A stretch of 64,000 nt of DNA from Lineus longissimus (lineage: Eukaryota > Nemertea > Pilidiophora > Heteronemertea > Lineidae). The notes under the pieces are model-generated. The model ran no database searches. It saw only the letters and a list, made by a program, of their open reading frames with translations, and was not told where the DNA came from. Positions 34,301 to 45,370 of this stretch are shown in pieces; within the stretch, counting starts at the first letter, position 1, and every line of letters starts with the position of its first letter. A program made the translations under genes and the position numbers. The stretch is taken from contig NC_088316.1 of assembly GCF_910592395.1 (NCBI RefSeq), positions 10,232,001-10,296,000 on the forward strand, written 5' to 3'.

Positions 34301-37300
34301 GACAATTTCTTAGAGCATCATAGCCATGTAGGCCAATTACCGCACAATCGGGTAGTTCGTCTCCAAAGACTCTCATCAGGTTACATAATTATCCATCGTT
34401 CCGAATGGAACATTTACCCTGTTCTCATGGCATAGGACCTGGGAGGGGATATTTTAAGCATAGTTTAAAACAGTGCTGGTAACGTTATTTCTTCAAATCC
34501 CTCCAGAGAACAATGCTGTGTCATCTAATTCATCACCTATATCATCAGACATGTAACAGGCATTGAGACAAATTCATACATTCAAAAGAGACCCTTTCTC
34601 CGAATGGGACGCGACATCTTCATTCCAAGTGTTACCCAGGAGTAAGAGATGGCAAGACCTTCTAATGAGCTCTGAGAAGGTACAGACTGCACCTCCAAGC
34701 AAATTCGATGGGCCACTACCTCACTGGTAGTACACTGATTAGGCGAGGGAAATACCTTGTCCAGATATGAACTTTAAGAGCGGAAGCTTCAGCAACAATG
34801 GACTTACTCATAGACATCCTCGTGTTCTTCCTGGATGTTTACACCAGTGTTCTTGAATATCTGAATGGCCAGTTCAACTGCAAGAGAACAAAGGCAAACA
34901 TGGTTCAGCAAATTTGCTGCAGATCCTTCCCACCAACGCTTTCTCTGTCTGCAGCTTATGGAAACTCACACGCGCAGTCAACAGCCCAGAGGTAGAAACT
35001 GTCTGTATCTGTCAGTCCATCCCTGTCTATTAATTTCCCAGCGATCTCAAAGCCTGTATCTGTCAGTCCATCCCTGTCTATAAGTTTCCCAGCGATCTCA
35101 AAGCCTGTATCTGTCAGTCCATCCCTGTCTATAAGTTTCCCAGCGATCTCAAAGCCTGTATCTGTCAGTCCATCCCTGTCTATAAGTTTCCCAGCGATCT
35201 CAAAGCCTGTATCTGTCAGTCCATCCCTGTCTATAAGTTTCCCAGCGATCTCAAAGCCTGTATCTGTCGGTCCATCCCTGTCTATAAGTTTCCTAGCGAT
35301 CTCAAAGCCACAGGCCTCATGAATATAAGACCTGTGATGCCTATTTAAACAATGACATTGCTAACAAGGGGAGTGGAAGATTATTTCAACCTCACGGCCA
35401 AAGAAAAATACTGCATGGCATTGTCAATGAATTCAGTGTTCATCCAAGTCTACTTGGTATTTTCTTACACGATCTCATCCAAGGAGCCAAAACCTATTTT
35501 TGGATGCATTCTTTATCAGCCTCTGAAAGAATAAGACTGAACCCGCCACCAGCACAAACTTTGGGTCATCCTTAACAGCGTCCACCAGTTTTCAAAGTAA
35601 GTTTAAAGTCATCAAAATAAAATCTAATGGCCATTAACCTACTAAGCAGGACATTTTCCACATTTCCTGAACGTTTCACGACATTTGTGTGCTAGATTAG
35701 TGAGTTGTTGTCTAAAATGTACCAGCGTCCAACACCAAGTTGACAGCCATTTTGGATTCTTCCTTATCTTACACCCAAATGTCATGAAGTTTTCAGAAAA
35801 TGTGTTTTATGGTCTCCTTATTTCGTTATGGCTACTAGATTTTATTGTGATGACTTTACACCTGACTTTAAACCTGGTGGACGCTGGTGAGCACTGGTGG
35901 ACGCTGTTTAGGATGACCACAAACTTTTAAATTTCATGATGTTGAATCAAAAGTTAACATCACTTTTCTGACCGTGAATCTAAAATATAAAATGCACTGG
36001 CACTTTTTCTGATGGTTTACAGTAGACATAAGTGTGTCAGTACATGCATGCTTGCAGGACTAAGAGATTCACTCTGGTCAACTCAACGCTTACCTATTTC
36101 ATCCACTTCGTTCTTCAGATGAGGAAGGAGATATCGGAATATCTCATCACTATCAAAGGCACCCGGGTAGACAGTCGACAAACTTTGTAATAACTTCATT
36201 CCTTTGTATCCACAATCGTGGACATCATCGTCAATATCCGCAATGCCACTGACAGAATCATTCACAAGCTTCATCAGTATCTTCATAGCATTGACATCAA
36301 TATGCACTGGTGCTATTCTCTCCATCAACATCTTCACAGATGTGTAGAACACATTCTGTGGAGTAGGATGGCCCGTCTTCTTCAGAATTTCTTTCTAGAA
36401 ATGGAAGATAAAATACATGTTACTTCGATGAAGGTGGTCATTGAGATTGACCTCAGCAGACTGTAACGAAATAATCAGATAGTATGCCTACAGCAGACCA
36501 ACAGATATAAACTTGATCATCTTGTTGTATCTAGTTGCTACAACTTAAGTGCCTGTCCCCCATCCTGAATGAAGTGTCTTCAAAGTCGGCCATCAGTAGG
36601 TTTGGAAATAAGTTTGGCAAGAGCCCAGAATATCAATGGCTTACCAGCCCCAAGCTAAAAAGATGCAGCCAGATTGCGCTCGCATATTTTAATTGCAGGT
36701 GATTATGGTGAAATTAACTTCTTCCTCTGGATAACAAATAAGGGCACAGCACCCTACCCCTCTAAAAGCGATCTTGGCCTTTTTCTCAGAACAGCTGATG
36801 CATTTTATGTTACAGAGGAGCACTGACAATACCCTTTTCTCAGTTTATCCTGCCCCTTTCTTTGCTAATTTCCATAATCCCAGCCCTCCTATCGCTTAAG
36901 CATCATTTCATCAAAACGACTTCTTGAGCAGTGGCCAAGATGATAACTGACACAGACACAGCATTAAAGTGAATTTCGCACGATCAATGCAATGGCCATA
37001 GCATGCCTCAGTGGGTATCATAGCAATAATGCTTCACCAAGTCTTACTCAAGTTTTCGAATGGAAGACTATTGCGGGCCCTTTTGTTCATATGTTCATCA
37101 GGGCGAATCTGTACTATTGATCTGCGCCAGACTTATATACACGAAATGAGAATATGCATTTTCACTGCCCGAGAAAATGTAGAAAGTAGACTGGTCATTC
37201 AAATTTCTTTAAGGCCCCGCGACAACTACAGTGGAACCTCCCTTAGCTGACAGTGACACCTCTCTATAAAGGACAACCTCTCTATTAAGGACACTAGGTT

Positions 37301-40300
37301 TAGTACCAAGTTAGTAGTTTCCTTTCAATTTGACCTCTCAAATCAGGACACCTCTCAATTAAGGACAGCACTTGTCAGTCCTGAGGGTGTCCTTAATAGA
37401 GAGGTTCTACTGTACTACCTAAACGAAACCTTGTGATATATACAAAACCTTACCACGCATTCTTCAGCCTTCTTGCAAGTACAATTACTTGAGACTAAAG
37501 TCTTCAGATTCTGGCGAATGATTGGATCATCTTTCACGATTTGTGCAAACTTCTTCATGTTCTCATGATTACGAGTCTGTTCAGGCAGCATCCCTGCAAG
37601 TGCAAGAAATATCTGTAGATCATGAGCATTACAGCTAAGGCTAGCTGACATGTACCCATTCACTGCAGCTGCCTGTGCAATCTTTGTCCCACATTGCCCA
37701 CAAAATGTAGTACAGGGAATATGACTTCATAAATTCGTACTTCTAGCCCCGCTGTCCTAGTTTTGCAAGTGATGCTAGTGATGCTTTCTTCACCAGGATT
37801 TTCCATCTTCACGGCAAAGAAATATCGACTAGGAATTATATAATCAAATATCAATCATCTCAAATGTCAATTCCTTAAATTTCAAGAATAGTGCCGCCCC
37901 GACGTTCTTCAGGATCTGGCCCTACAGTGTTAAATATATTTGGCTATGAGCCACACAGCATCTCAAGAGGCTGAGGAAGTACAAGAGTCTTAACTTACGA
38001 GTCAGGGACATGACTCTCACTGCCAGCAACTGCCTCATTTCTTGAGTATCCTCCTTCTCCACAACATCGATCAACTGTCGTACCAAAGAAACAACGTGAT
38101 ACTGACAACGTAACATCTCATTCAGGGCCTTCACTGCGTTATCATCTAAATTGACATAGAGATGGTACAGAGTCTTCATCCTAGCGTCCGCATCCATTGT
38201 GTAGGGCACTAAATAAAACTTAAAGATTTTCTCAATGAGGATGCGATCGTCGAGATTGATCTGGTAATACCCGTGGAGCATTTTGTCACGGATCCATCCG
38301 ACTCGCTTCATTTCATCTGGATCTGGCTCATCCTTCATCAGACACTTCTTATAGATCCAGCCAAGGCCAAGCAGGGCTTCCTTACGGATTCGGAACTGAA
38401 ACACAAAAGATGATTACTTTCCTTTTTTAATGTTCGATCTTGCTTTCTGAAGCGCCCCATAAAAATAAGCAATGAAATAGCTGCAACCTGCAATCAAATA
38501 TAATTGCTGCTTCGTGTGACAAACTCTCGTCTGCGGATGAAATTGGCAATGGCTGGGTTTGATACCGCAAACTAACGATGCAATGACCACCGCAAACTAA
38601 TAATTTTTGTCACAGGTGATAATGAGCAAACTAACAATGGAATGACCACCGCGAACGATTTTTGTCATACGTGATAATGAGCAAACTAACGATCCAAAGA
38701 CCACCGCAAACTAACGATTTTTGTCACATGTGATGATTGCAGGTTGCAGCGATTTAAATTGCTCACTTATGGGGCGCTTTACTCCTTATGGCCTTCATAT
38801 CAAAACTAAGCTTCACATTGTCATGGAGTTATAGTCAGGTCAAACTGAAATTCCTTACAGACTACACAAGTTGCGTCCTTCCACACAAGATCTCACCAGG
38901 GAAAAAACTAGCCCACGAGCTAGCATTTCAAGAATGCATACCCAACAAGAGTCATATAGACATACAGAGTTAGAGACTGCAAATCCTGAAGACATTGGAG
39001 GCGACAAACAATGGAAAATCGGCATCTGAAACATCAAACACCAGGAGGCAATTCCACGATTCGAGTATGTGGGCTTTATGAGTGCCAAGTCAATGAAAAC
39101 AGGGTTCTTATGCATGAGACACACCACAGACCTTCAGCTGTCACAGATTTTCCTTTGTACACATAGAACTGCTAAGGCCAGTGGCATTACCTTCTTGTCG
39201 AGTGTCCTCTCCTTTATCAACTCGAGCAGTTCACTGGTTATGCACTGCAAATCTTTCTTGGCAGCATTAATCAAGGCAAGGACACAATCCATGCGAACAC
39301 CCTCCTCTGGATCATGAAGTCGCATCTTTAGTTGTTCTGAAAGGCAAATATTATCATGTGGACTCTGATAAACAGATGAAACCGAGTTATCACAAGTGTG
39401 TACTCAGGGCAATTGAACTAGATGTCGAAAGGCTCTTAGTTCAAGAAAACAATACTAATCGGACCAGATTGACGTGCCCCTCATATTTTGTCATTAGGAC
39501 CCCTCAGTGTTCCCTGCGGAGTGTTTCAAGGTTTGCTGCATGAACATGTCTAGACTAATCTAGACTTGCTATTAGTTATTTCACAACTGGAAAGCAATTT
39601 TTACAAAATAGTCTACTGATGCATACTGGACCAAAAATGGCAGTGGATAATAGGTAAACTTCGTTATAGATTTCAATTTCATCACATATATCCTCTTAAT
39701 CTTACCTGTGATATCCTTTATTAATTCTGGGTGATTAAGTATAAAGTGCTGAGACTGTGTCACACAGAGAGTGCGAATTTGAACATTGATGTCATTGAAC
39801 CTGAAAAACAAAACAAACATTCCTGGATTCTCAATTCTATGACTTCATGGTTTTGGGTATCAATTCTATAATTCAAAATACATTGGGTGATTTCAAATTT
39901 GGTTTTGGTTTTAGTGTTGGGTGTTGGTGTCAGTTTTATTCTTAATTTCTACCCCTAAAAACCTATGTCTTGATAAGACCAATTAGAGGTTTTAGTTTAA
40001 CACCAACACCTGGTTTTATCTAAACACCTAAAACCTGGGCTGAAACTAAGAAGAGGTTTTATTCTGCAGGTAAAACTAACGCCAAGATGGCATGTTGTTG
40101 TCGTTGTTACTGTTGTTTCCCTATTGTAACTGCTTCTGATCTTGCCTGACAAGAATTTTAGCAGACGCCTCAAATAAAAAGTGTCAAAACATTGAAAAAA
40201 TTTGTCATAAATACAAATTTGGTCGTCTTCTTTCACGCCCATCATCATTCCCATCAGCGTTCAAAATACCAGCAACTACTCCTTGAAATGTCAGGAACAA

Positions 40301-42704
40301 CATGATTTTTTTCCCTTCTTAACACCAACACCAACTTTGAAATCCACTCGGTGTTAATGCCTAAGGTGTTAGTTTTATTGGTAATATAAAATGCACTACA
40401 AATCTTCCAAATATAACACCGAGCTGGGATTAAGATCAGACCTTGGTGTTCAAATTGGTTTCAGTGTAAAACTAAACCTAATTTGAAATAGGATAATGCT
40501 AAATCTGAGTGTCAAAACTAACACCAGAACTGATTTCATTTCTGGTGTTGTGGAGAGTTTTAGTTTTAGTCCCGTTGTTAGTTTTTGACACTAAAACCAT
40601 CCCTTAGTTTTAAGCTAAAACCGGACATAATGCTAAAACCAACAAACACCGACTTTGGAATAGGATGAAACTTAAACCCACTTCATTTCAATGATGGTTT
40701 AATCAAGGGTTTTAGTGTTCCATTTAGTTTTAAAACTAAATCTAAAAACTAGCTTTGAAATCACCCATTGAAGGTCTTCAAAATGAAATTTTTAAAAATT
40801 TAAGCAGATCATATAATATGGCGACAAATTTGTTCAATGACACTTAGGGGGAAGCCATTGTGTCAATACCTCAATTTTGTTGTTTGCTGCTTGGACTTGG
40901 AGAACTTTTAATGTCTGTGAAAATGCAACGATTTACAGTACCTACAAGCTTGTTATTGGCCAATCACAGTAGTGGATGAGATAGACCAACACAAGAACTA
41001 TGGATGTAATTGGAAGGATTTACAATTTAAAATAAAAAAAATAGATAGATGAGTTTGATAGACCAAACTCCCATGATTAGATAGTTCGTTCTAAAAGACC
41101 ATACGCCCATGGATCTGGGCTAGGAAAGTGCAATAGAGTCGATTTTGTCTGGGACTTTTGGCTGGTTTTAACAGAGTGAAACAAGCAGAATACGATACAC
41201 GAGCCGGCCGGCAGGAGCTAACAAAAGATCAGGAACGGGTTACGCCAAATTTTCATTGGATTCCAAGCGAAACTAACCTGCCAAGATAACACAGCCAGAG
41301 GTTCTTATTCGTTTGAGCAAGATCAGAGTTCTTATCAGAGAACATCTTCGATAGTATGTGTGTGACGGACTTTCTCTCCTTGTCGTCATTACTCTTGAGT
41401 TTATACTCTAGTTGCGGCAGAACAGCCAGAAGGACACTAGGGGAGATCTGGTTCAACTCATAAATCAGGGCAAAGAGGTGGTCGGACACCTCACTCTCTG
41501 ATGTTTTCCCCAGCATCAGTGCATTATTGAAGAACTGAAATGCAAAGAAGGAATTAGGACAGAGGCCGTTGTGACAACTTTTACAAACGCACAGGCCAGG
41601 TAACATTAGTTGACTGTTGGAGAGGAGCAATGTAAACATTGACGCGTCACCTCTGCACTGAGGCCCAAGTATACTCATGCGAGTCCAGAAAGGGCCACTG
41701 TCTTTGACTGCGTTGGTTTCTGACCTCTGTACAAAGCACTCAAAATTGTCTACCCAAGAGCCAATAATGAGGCCAAGCCAGCTCACATGCTCTCCACTTA
41801 AATTTCTTTATAGCATACAGATCCTTTTTCTCATATTCGTGTACATACCAATCTTAATGACCTGGGAGAAAGGCTGGTCAGAAACCATAACAATTTTGCC
41901 CCTCCATTTTATAATTGGGTAACATCAATAATATATATGTTAGCCTCGCCTTTATATTAGTAACAACTCATCTGGGGGCAAGATCTATGTGAAGTAGTAA
42001 ATAACAAGAGATACTTTTTATAACTAGCTTGAACTCTACATAAAGGTTTCTCAAATTTATTTCTTTTTAGAACTTTTTTTTAACACAAGGCACTAAGTCT
42101 CCAATAACATACACCATAACCAAGACTTACTGCTTGGATGTAAGGCTCTATCGCATTGGCCGTCCTCCGTATGAGATCTTTCGCCAGTTGATAAGCTTCC
42201 TTATTTAGGTCCTTGTTTGGTTCAATGATGTTGAGTAGTACGATGTCGAGTAGCTCCTGAGAGACAGAGTCTGCCTCGGTGATGAGAGGACACATCATGT
42301 CTAACATGAAATTTTTCACCCTGCTCGAATGCTTGGTGCTGAAATATTTACACACGAAAAAGTAAGAAATGAAGTTTGCAAAATACTACCTTCATCATCT
42401 TTTAAAACCATTTATATTGATCCATGTACGATGTGTACATAATAGTCTGATTGTCCAAAACAAGTATTGTCACTGGCATTAAATTGACATGAAGTCTGAG
42501 GGATTCAAAAACGCCAGCGCAAGTGACAACATTTGTTATGAACAACCAGGCCCTGCCATTTACGGTGATGACATGAATTAGCATATCTGTTGGAGAATTA
42601 ATTGAATCAAAGTTCAAAGCCATTGTCCATTGGTGAAGTTTTTGATGAAGTGGCTCCCCAAGGCCACAGTATAGTTTGACGAGGCCGATCAGGGTTTCTG
42701 CCAG

Positions 42705-42738
<34 letters not shown>

Positions 42739-44412
42739 AGGTATGTTCCCACCTTCTCAGGTTTTCACACAGAGAGACTTGTGTTTTAAAGTCTTAAGTG
42801 GCATTTGTAGATACTAGGAAGCAGATTTAAGCATTTTTAGGTGCCAAAAAAGCTGTGGGAGGGGGTCATTTTCTAAAAAAATTCTCTTTCTTTTGACCCC
42901 ACATAAAAAAAATCCTGGCGGAAACCCTGATACCCCAAATGCAAGCAATAGTTGACCTGCATAAGTGCTGTTGTTTTTTGTTTCCGTTTTGCTGCGACTT
43001 TTTCCTAAGGTATAATTAATGATTTATAGACCTGGTTCTCTTATAAAATTTCTTACCTAACTATACCGAATATAAGCTTGAAGAGGCGGCAGAATATCTC
43101 TTGGTTATCTTCAAACTCGAGGCAGATATTGAAGGATTTGACCCATGCTAAATTCTGAAACAGATGACAAATACACCATTATATTATTTGACAAAATGCT
43201 CATTGAGATCACACCTAATTTAAACGCAGTTCATTGATTCTACTTACAATGTAGACCTATCTCCAGATATTGAGTTGCCAATCACAACAGATAGCCTAAC
43301 TGTATTTTTGACTGTCATTCAGGTACTGGCAATGACATGGTAAATAATCAATAAGGTTGATAATAGGTTGATTGGGGGCTGACTGATCAGTACTGATTGA
43401 CTGATTCTGCTGTCTTCACACACTTCTGGTATACCATCAACCACACAAAATATTGTAAGTCATAGAAAAGTTGAATTCACATTTTATACCTCAAGTAGAT
43501 AGAAGTATCGTTTGAATGATGGTGCTTCAGTGTCTTCTAACCCACGGAGTTGATCCACAAAGAACGTGAAGATTTCCTGGAAAAAAAAGTTGTTCATTAA
43601 TGTTTCAGAGCTTAATTCACATTACAGACAACGTAGATGTGAAAGGCCACTTGTCTGTCCAATATTCTTGTTGTCCCACGCAGGGCAACCCTAAATAGCC
43701 CCAAATCCGACACTGGTGATTGTACACTTGTAGGCCGGTAAGTCTATGGTCATGATTTAATAGTTATTATGGTGAAATATTACAAACAAGAAAATTTGCA
43801 AATGTTTTCATTCTTCTCTTAACATATGATAAGATCAGGGGTAAACACTTTGATGGGAGATATTAAACTCAGTACCATCACTCAGTAACATGCCTTCAGA
43901 AGAACTACTTCATAATCATATGCAAGGACTGACAAAAGTTTTACCTTCACATGGCCATCATCCAAATATGGGGCTTCAGGTGCAAATATTCTGAAAATAT
44001 CTGCAATACAGCAAGCAACCAGCAGTTTGACATCCTTGCTGTTATGGTCAAGGAAGAGCTCAGAGGCGAGATACACCGCCAAGCCTTGATACTTCTCATT
44101 GTCATCCTGACCCATCTCTTGAAAGCATTTAGCAAGCAACTGGAAAACAAAACAAATGGTAAGTTTTGAGCACCGCAAATATCCCTACCCTGAAATGAAC
44201 ACAAGGACATTTGCAAAAAACGACTGCCCCCAGCAAGAATGCTGCCTGGTGGGAGCAGAATGTATTTTCTTATTTCCTATAGTAACCACTGATTTTTCAC
44301 TTACCTTCAAACGCTTGAGTAACTCTTCCTTAGACATGTCCGGAGATATTTCCTTGCAGCCTGGTGGGTAAACCACCTTTGGCGGCATTTTGTTTATGCC
44401 ACGAGCTGGCAT
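22813..44412 (-). CDS. PDS5: Sister chromatid cohesion protein PDS5, complete
   Basis: PDS5 is the HEAT-repeat cohesin regulator. It binds the RAD21/SCC1 subunit, recruits WAPL for release or sororin/acetylation for stable cohesion, and acts in the nucleus. Coding exons (minus, 5' to 3'): 44412-44305, 44139-43945, 43576-43490, 43154-43057, 42338-42131, 41534-41278, 39800-39706, 39336-39191, 38395-37999, 37593-37454, 36394-36094, 34877-34808, 34232-33938, 33539-33328, 32760-32637, 32080-31876, 31422-31308, 30677-30545, 30374-30255, 29478-29419, 28964-28813, 26924-25812, 25248-25156, 24678-24550, 24168-24027, 22845-22813. All have GT-AG borders and matching phases: 5028 nt, 1675 aa plus TAA. 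Diagnostic stretches are [10 protein letters not shown] at the N-terminus, [12 protein letters not shown] (the APDA-type site known to bind partner YSR motifs), ERIAPVHID and [17 protein letters not shown]. The HEAT core is about residues 20-1110, and a long disordered basic tail follows. It is longer than the human proteins (about 1340-1450 aa), mostly in that tail. A Met at codon 9 is an alternative start. Confidence 0.96.
25360..25395. repeat. (ATC)n microsatellite
   Basis: About eleven ATC triplets lie in the PDS5 intron between the exons at 25812 and 25248. Confidence 0.9.
25812..26924 (-). CDS. PDS5: PDS5 large C-terminal exon (disordered tail)
   Basis: This single 1113-bp exon encodes about residues 1173-1544. 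The sequence is Ser/Lys/Pro-rich with many SP and SPxK sites (for example [28 protein letters not shown]), short basic patches (KPLRGRN) and no fold. The vertebrate PDS5 tail is likewise basic and AT-hook bearing, so DNA or chromatin contact and mitotic phosphorylation are plausible. The exon opens [19 protein letters not shown], resembling an AT-hook-like patch. The reverse strand is open over 26421-26813 only because of the composition. Confidence 0.92.
26984..28099 (-). mobile_element. GCTCACC element, copy A (three ~300-bp monomers)
   Basis: This lies in the PDS5 intron between exons 28964-28813 and 26924-25812. On the minus strand it opens with a hairpin (AGCTCACCTCTTAGCAGAGG type), then a GTC/GAC triplet run near 28015-28060. 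Three diverged ~300-bp monomers follow. Each has a GGCACGTTTC-type start, a TGGTACACATGTACCC-like block, a CCACCAGGGGGC-like block and an AAGGTCACAGAGGTCAAATG end. The element ends GAGGTGAGCACAATGGCCCTGG. GCTCACC/GGTGAGC lies near both ends. It matches 56362-57486 closely in opposite orientation. No coding capacity. Confidence 0.88.
28505..28795. repeat. Tandem dimer of ~148 bp
   Basis: TAGTCACTGGGTAAATTAGG begins both units (28505 and 28653), and each ends GACTAGATGAAATGG. The two units differ at scattered sites. It lies in a PDS5 intron, just before the exon that ends at 28813. Confidence 0.85.
29681..29996. mobile_element. piggyBac-like MITE, copy 2
   Basis: TTAA target sites lie at 29681-29684 and 29993-29996, with termini TTAACCCTTTCTGCGCGG and CCGCATGGAAAGGGTTAA. 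The tips match the element at 19133-19416 in their first ~10 bp but the interiors differ. It lies in a PDS5 intron and has no coding capacity. Confidence 0.82.
32876..33074 (+). mobile_element. ACAGTGGAACCTC MITE, copy 1
   Basis: Imperfect terminal inverted repeats (ACAGTGGAACCTCCCTTA and AGAGTGGTTCTACTGT) surround repeats of ACCTCTCTATTAAGGACA. About 200 bp, in a PDS5 intron. The tips resemble Tc1/mariner/pogo-type MITEs. Confidence 0.82.
34998..35310. repeat. 51-bp minisatellite, about six copies
   Basis: The unit CTGTATCTGTCAGTCCATCC plus CTGTCTATAAGTTTCCCAGC and GATCTCAAAGC recurs about six times with almost no divergence. It is intronic in PDS5, between the exons at 36094 and 34877. Confidence 0.95.
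36964..37226 (+). repeat. Dispersed repeat of ~250 bp, copy 1
   Basis: AATGGCCATAGCATGCCTCA and the block CGAATGGAAGACTATTGCGG match 44562-44820 (AATGGCCATAACACGCCTCA and CGAATGGAAGCCTATTAGAC). Both copies are in the same orientation, this one in a PDS5 intron, and directly abuts the MITE at 37227. Confidence 0.65.
37227..37414 (+). mobile_element. ACAGTGGAACCTC MITE, copy 2
   Basis: Tips TACAGTGGAACCTCCCTTAG and AGAGGTTCTACTGTA, about 188 bp. It is clearly homologous to 32876-33074 in the same orientation, with the same internal AATTAAGGACAGCACTTGTC block. It ends ~40 bp from a PDS5 splice donor. Confidence 0.85.
38450..38779. mobile_element. MITE with ~47-bp TIR and internal triplication
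   Basis: Arms AAGCGCCCCATAAAAATAAG.. (38450-38496) and ..CACTTATGGGGCGCTT (38734-38779) are inverted copies, including GCTGCAACCTGCAATCA. Between them, a ~67-bp segment (GCAAACTAACGATG..GACCACCGC..TTTTTGTCACA) occurs three times. Intronic in PDS5. Confidence 0.82.
39880..40771. mobile_element. TAAAACC-rich MITE with TGGGTGATTTCAAA tips
   Basis: Inverted tips CATTGGGTGATTTCAAA (39881-39897) and TTTGAAATCACCCATTG (40754-40770) bound an ~890-bp intronic element. Its interior is a field of diverged short words (GGTTTTAGTGTTGG, AAACTAACACC, TTAGTTTTA) in both orientations. No coding capacity. Confidence 0.72.
42706..42736 (+). repeat. 31-nt homopolymer G run
   Basis: An uninterrupted G run in a PDS5 intron, C-rich in the transcript. 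The open frame through it on the minus strand (poly-Pro) is not a gene. Run length may be an assembly estimate. Confidence 0.9.
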
Positions 44413-44561
44413 CTCTGTATCACAACCTGTAACAAAATGACAAGAGGATTATACTGTTTGCTTACACTTACTTAGTCTGTTGTGGTTTACAATTTCGAGC
44501 AACCATAAATCTGCTCAAATTGTAGTAATTGCACACTAGCCAAAAAGTATGTCTTGTCCAT

Positions 44562-44820
44562 TAAAGTGAATTTCCTATGCTCAATACAACAATGGCCATA
44601 ACACGCCTCAGTCGGTATCAATAATCAAAGCAATTAAATGCATCATTTTAAAAGTCTTACGCGAGTTGTCGAATGGAAGCCTATTAGACTACGGTATTCC
44701 AGGCCCTATTTATTGTTTACTTGTTTCGTATGAAATCGCCTTTTTTTATTGAGTTAGCTGTATCACTAACAAAAAAATTGTGGATGCATGGTCATTTGGA
44801 AATTTTTGCTGTTCGGTACA
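44562..44820 (+). repeat. Dispersed repeat of ~250 bp, copy 2
   Basis: Homologous to 36964-37226 in the same orientation. It starts TTAAAGTGAATTTC and contains AATGGCCATAACACGCCTCA. Confidence 0.65.
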
Positions 44821-44851
44821 TAGGATAGTTAACGTTGCGCGATAAAATATC

Positions 44852-45022
44852 TAGACGAATTCGAAGAAGACGAATCAGTACAAAAAAATCAAATGTGCAC
44901 ACACAGAACACGTCAGAGGGCCTAAGCCGACTTCAGACAATGCCTAGATACACGGCAATCCTTTGTTCAAGGTGAAACGCATGACTGGTCAGTGTCAAAA
45001 CAAACTTCTTCGAATTCGTCTA
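44852..45022 (+). mobile_element. GACGAATTCGAAGAAG MITE, copy 1
   Basis: TA-flanked 171-bp element with tips GACGAATTCGAAGAAG and CTTCTTCGAATTCGTC, as in Tc1/mariner-type MITEs. It is homologous to 52694-52862 in opposite genomic orientation. It lies upstream of the PDS5 ATG. Confidence 0.85.
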
Positions 45023-45081
45023 TTGTATTGCAACATGTCGTGAAAAGATTGTGTGTTACATCACCACTTGTTTTTGAAGGG

Positions 45082-45370
45082 AATAGACCGTATGCGAAAA
45101 TAAATTTCGGCCATCTTTTCACAGGCAGCATGCCATAAGTTTATCATGAGATAAAAGTCATGTTTTACTTTTAAATCAAAACATCATCAAAAACATTCAA
45201 AATATCATGAACATTGAAAGGTGTGGACAACTTAGTAAATTGCTTGAATAAGCTTGTATATTTTTACTTTTATGCCATGGTTGGTAAACAAACGTTGCCT
45301 GTGAAAAGCGGTGATTAGACTAGAGTCGTTTCAAAATGGCCGAAATTTATTTTTTCGCAGGGTGTCTATT
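45082..45370. mobile_element. MITE with ATAAATTTCGGCCAT arms
   Basis: The left arm AATAGACCGTATGCGAAAAT plus AAATTTCGGCCAT (45082-45114) pairs with the right arm ATGGCCGAAATTTATTTTTT plus CGCAGGGTGTCTATT (45338-45370). A third ATGGCCGAAATTTATTTT lies at 45593-45610, suggesting another fragment. Upstream of PDS5. Confidence 0.75.

Noticed and set aside
42402-42752. Minus-strand open frame with poly-Pro
   Set aside because: It depends on the G homopolymer and lies in a PDS5 intron. No family likeness.
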